From NCBI GenBank assembly GCA_944381485.1, contig CALWLI010000033.1, positions 1 to 34,723 of the forward strand: a stretch of DNA of 34,723 bases, written 5' to 3'. The translations under genes and the position numbers were made by a program. Under the pieces are notes generated by a model. The model made no database searches. It saw only the letters and a program-made list of their open reading frames with translations, and was not told the origin of the DNA. Below are positions 32,179-34,723 of the stretch, one piece after another. Source of the DNA: an uncultured Lachnospiraceae bacterium. GTDB lineage: Bacteria; Bacillota; Clostridia; Lachnospirales; Lachnospiraceae. Each line of letters begins with the position of its first letter. The first letter of the stretch is position 1.

Positions 32179-32990
32179 TGTCATTGCTTTTATGCAGAAA
32201 CTGCGCCGCCCGCCCTTTTTACATCGAAAAGGCGGATCTGCGCATTTACTCTCTTCAGGAGCTCTGCTTTATCATATATAATTATCCTCTCATAATCACA
32301 GAGGATTTTATTAGTGAGGAGTTGGTCTCATGGATAAGAAATGAGCTTTCCATGGGCAGGCTTTCAGAGCGGATAAAAAGACTTTTGGAGGCGGAGGAGA
32401 GTCAGGAAAACATACTTTACCTGATGCTGAGAGAGGGGAATTACTACAACATAGATGAGATAAATGCGTTTAAACAGAGATTCGTAAAGCTTAAGAACCT
32501 GCCGGAGGAGAGGCTCCTTCAGGCTACAGCTTCCACATACTTTAAGCTTAAGAGGTTTGCAGAGGCCTGTGATATATTTACGGAAATCGACAGGAAGCTT
32601 AGAGACAGGATAAAAAAGGCCAAAACCGAGGAGAGAAACGAGCTTTTTTCAAAGCTTTCAGATACGGTATGCGACGAGGCTGTATGTAAGCTCAGGCTCT
32701 TTGACGATGAGGGGGCAAAGAAGCTCCTTATAGAGGGAGCTGAGATGGCTGAGAATTCCAAGTGCGGCAAATATCTGTTTCTTTTGGACGAAAAGTCAGG
32801 TGCCAAGTATGTTGCGGATGAAGAGAAGGCAAAGCTCAGAGAACTCAGGGAGGAAGCCCGCAAGAAGGCAATGCTTGGGGAAGGATATAAGCGAGTCACC
32901 GATATATTTGAGAAGGACTCGATAAAGAGGGATGAGGAGATAAAAAAGCTTATCTCCGAATGGAAAAGCGTATACAGAAAGATGGTATAA
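32178..32990 (+). CDS. Small helical-repeat protein, third member of the DUF5717 cluster
   Basis: A 270-residue soluble protein of unknown function. The N-terminus MSLLLCRNCAARPFYIEKA has a CxxC and leads into IYSLQELCFIIYNYP, a stretch I recall from many Lachnospiraceae proteins in the same setting. Residues about 100-180 look TPR-like (a helix pair with ATASTYFKLKRFAEACDIF). The end is highly charged helix, possible coiled coil (about 205-265). Its start overlaps the stop of the Hsp70-like gene (TAATG), so the two are translationally coupled. valS follows 61 bases downstream. Confidence 0.75.
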   Translation: MSLLLCRNCAARPFYIEKADLRIYSLQELCFIIYNYPLIITEDFISEELVSWIRNELSMGRLSERIKRLLEAEESQENILYLMLREGNYYNIDEINAFKQRFVKLKNLPEERLLQATASTYFKLKRFAEACDIFTEIDRKLRDRIKKAKTEERNELFSKLSDTVCDEAVCKLRLFDDEGAKKLLIEGAEMAENSKCGKYLFLLDEKSGAKYVADEEKAKLRELREEARKKAMLGEGYKRVTDIFEKDSIKRDEEIKKLISEWKSVYRKMV

Positions 32991-33051
32991 ACAGACATAG
33001 ATATTTTGTTTTACAGGATATATTGCGACAAAGACGAGGAGATCACAGATT

Positions 33052-34723
33052 ATGAAAGAACTTGCTAAGACCTACGATCCTCAGGAGATGGAACCGAGGA
33101 TATATGATAACTGGCTTAAGAAGGGATATTTCCATGCGGACGTAAACTCCGACAAAAAGCCCTTCTCCGTTATGATGCCCCCGCCCAACGTGACGGGACA
33201 GCTTCACATGGGGCACGCCCTTGACAATACTCTTCAGGACAGCATTTGCCGCTTTAAGAGAATGCAGGGCTATGAGGTGCTGTGGCAGCCGGGAACGGAC
33301 CATGCGGCCATAGCCACCGAGGTCAAGGTCATAAACAAGCTCAAATCCGAGGGGAAGGACAAGCACGAGCTGGGAAGAGAGGGCTTTCTCAAGGAGGCCT
33401 GGGCCTGGAAGGAGGAGTATGAGAGCCGCATCTTAAAACAGATGCATAAGATGGGAGCGGGAGCCGACTGGGAAAGAAAGCGCTTTACCATGGATGAGGG
33501 CTGCTCCGAGGCCGTAAAGAAGGTATTTATAGATCTCTACAACAAGGGATATATATATAAGGGAAACCGTATCATAAACTGGTGCCCTGTCTGCAAGACC
33601 TCCATATCAGATGCAGAGGTGATCCATGAGGATCAGGACGGATTTTTCTGGCACATAAACTACCCCATAGCAGGAGAGCCGGGAAAGTATGTGGAGATCG
33701 CCACTACAAGGCCTGAGACCATGCTTGGGGACACAGCTGTAGCTGTAAATCCTGAGGATGAGAGATATAAGGACCTTATAGGAAAGACCTTAAAGCTTCC
33801 TCTCACAGACAGGGAGATACCTGTCATAGCCGACGAGTACGTGGACAAGGAGTTCGGTACGGGCTGCGTAAAGATAACACCGGCCCATGACCCTAACGAC
33901 TTCGAGGTGGGAAGAAGACATGACCTTCCCGAGATCTGTATAATGAACGACGACGCCACCATAAACTGCCCCGGATCAAAGTACGACGGCATGGACAGAT
34001 ACGAGGCGAGAAAGCTCATGGTGGAGGACTTAAAGGCTGAGGGACTTCTGGTAAAGGTGGTTCCTCACAGCCACAGCGTGGGTACCCATGACCGCTGCGG
34101 AACCACTGTTGAGCCCATGGTAAAGCCTCAGTGGTTCGTAAAGATGGATAAGTTCGCAAAGGACTGCAAGGATGCCCTCTCCACAGGAGAGCTCAAATTC
34201 GTCCCTGAAAACTATGCGAAGACCTATATACATTGGCTGGACAATATCAAGGACTGGTGCATAAGCAGACAGCTCTGGTGGGGACACAGAATACCTGCCT
34301 ACTACTGCGATAAGTGCGGAAAGCTGATAGTTGCCGAGGATATGCCTGACATCTGTCCCGACTGCGGGGGAACTCATTTTACTCAGGATGAGGATACCCT
34401 TGACACCTGGTTCTCATCAGCACTCTGGCCCTTCAGCACTCTGGGCTGGCCTGAGGAGACTCCCGAGTTCAAGAAGTTTTATCCCACGAATGTCCTTGTG
34501 ACAGGCTACGACATAATATTCTTCTGGGTAATAAGGATGGTATTCTCAGGGATAGAGCACACCGGAAAGTGTCCCTTCAACACAGTGCTCATGCATGGGC
34601 TTGTGAGGGATTCTCAGGGAAGGAAGATGAGTAAGTCCCTCGGAAACGGAATAGATCCCCTGGAGGTAGTGGACAAGTACGGTGCCGATGCCCTGAGGGC
34701 GGCACTTCTCACAGGAAACTCTC
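33052..34723 (+). CDS. valS: Valine--tRNA ligase, C-terminus beyond window
   Basis: Class I aminoacyl-tRNA synthetase. Visible are the HIGH-type motif HMGH at residues 52-55, the CP1 editing domain, with [17 protein letters not shown], the [17 protein letters not shown] segment (core [10 protein letters not shown]) and KMSKS at 525-529. About 557 of roughly 880 residues are inside the window; anticodon-binding and coiled-coil parts are cut. The ATG at 33052 follows GAGGAG. No T-box is visible in the 61-base gap, so it probably relies on readthrough from the cluster or a promoter I cannot identify. Confidence 0.97.
   Translation, partial: MKELAKTYDPQEMEPRIYDNWLKKGYFHADVNSDKKPFSVMMPPPNVTGQLHMGHALDNTLQDSICRFKRMQGYEVLWQPGTDHAAIATEVKVINKLKSEGKDKHELGREGFLKEAWAWKEEYESRILKQMHKMGAGADWERKRFTMDEGCSEAVKKVFIDLYNKGYIYKGNRIINWCPVCKTSISDAEVIHEDQDGFFWHINYPIAGEPGKYVEIATTRPETMLGDTAVAVNPEDERYKDLIGKTLKLPLTDREIPVIADEYVDKEFGTGCVKITPAHDPNDFEVGRRHDLPEICIMNDDATINCPGSKYDGMDRYEARKLMVEDLKAEGLLVKVVPHSHSVGTHDRCGTTVEPMVKPQWFVKMDKFAKDCKDALSTGELKFVPENYAKTYIHWLDNIKDWCISRQLWWGHRIPAYYCDKCGKLIVAEDMPDICPDCGGTHFTQDEDTLDTWFSSALWPFSTLGWPEETPEFKKFYPTNVLVTGYDIIFFWVIRMVFSGIEHTGKCPFNTVLMHGLVRDSQGRKMSKSLGNGIDPLEVVDKYGADALRAALLTGNS

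Noticed and set aside
1-34723. CRISPR array, tRNA/rRNA genes, insertion sequence or prophage
   Set aside because: No regularly spaced repeats, CCA-ended cloverleaf regions, transposase or integrase frames were seen on either strand by reading.

Overview
The window looks like a core chromosomal segment of a low-to-moderate GC Clostridia bacterium, most likely a member of the Lachnospiraceae. Evidence: the ireB-ruvX-DUF1292 block, an RNase J, a rhodanese-less ThiI beside a cysteine desulfurase, a class II GalT, a DUF4364 protein and a DUF5717/DUF5716-like gene pair, all of which I associate with that family from memory. Arginine is mostly AGA/AGG, isoleucine is often ATA, and coding strands are purine-rich. 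There are no insertion sequences, prophage genes, CRISPR arrays, tRNAs or rRNAs that I can see. Most genes are on the + strand.

Layout. 1-703 (minus): a cold shock protein cut by the window edge and a NusG domain II protein. 846-2962 (+): a Gx-type membrane protein and galT, then a bidirectional hairpin terminator shared with a minus-strand PsiE-family gene. 3725-7208 (+): prmA, a fused NAD(P)HX repair enzyme and rsmE. 7290-10200: a complete amino-acid ABC transporter (binding lipoprotein, permease, ATPase) behind a strong promoter and a lysine riboswitch with a readable terminator/antiterminator, so lysine is the likely substrate. 10345-12759: cysteine desulfurase plus thiI (sulfur transfer to tRNA). 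12842-13078 (minus): an HPr-like protein without the catalytic histidine. 13178-17789: mtaB, ireB, ruvX, a DUF1292 gene and RNase J with a long basic N-terminal extension, ending in a 99-base nested hairpin. 17988-19460: a divergent pair, an Fe-S protein and a Crp/Fnr regulator, around a perfect 14-bp palindrome.

19586-27646 reads as one long + strand run: an MltG-like protein lacking the catalytic domain, a TrmR-like O-methyltransferase, a U32 (TrhP-like) protein, a YdcF-family protein, an M16C metalloprotease, era and recO, closed by a bidirectional terminator shared with a minus-strand DUF4364 gene. 28303-32990 is a three-gene cluster of unknown function (DUF5717-like large protein, a degenerate Hsp70-like protein, and a small helical-repeat protein). 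valS follows and runs off the window.

Functional themes are RNA modification and translation (prmA, rsmE, thiI, mtaB, TrmR/TrhP-like, era, valS), RNA decay, and lysine uptake under riboswitch control. The part with the best chance of being an undescribed system is the 28303-32990 cluster. It pairs a protein that keeps an Hsp70 outline but has lost the nucleotide-binding loops with two large helical partners.
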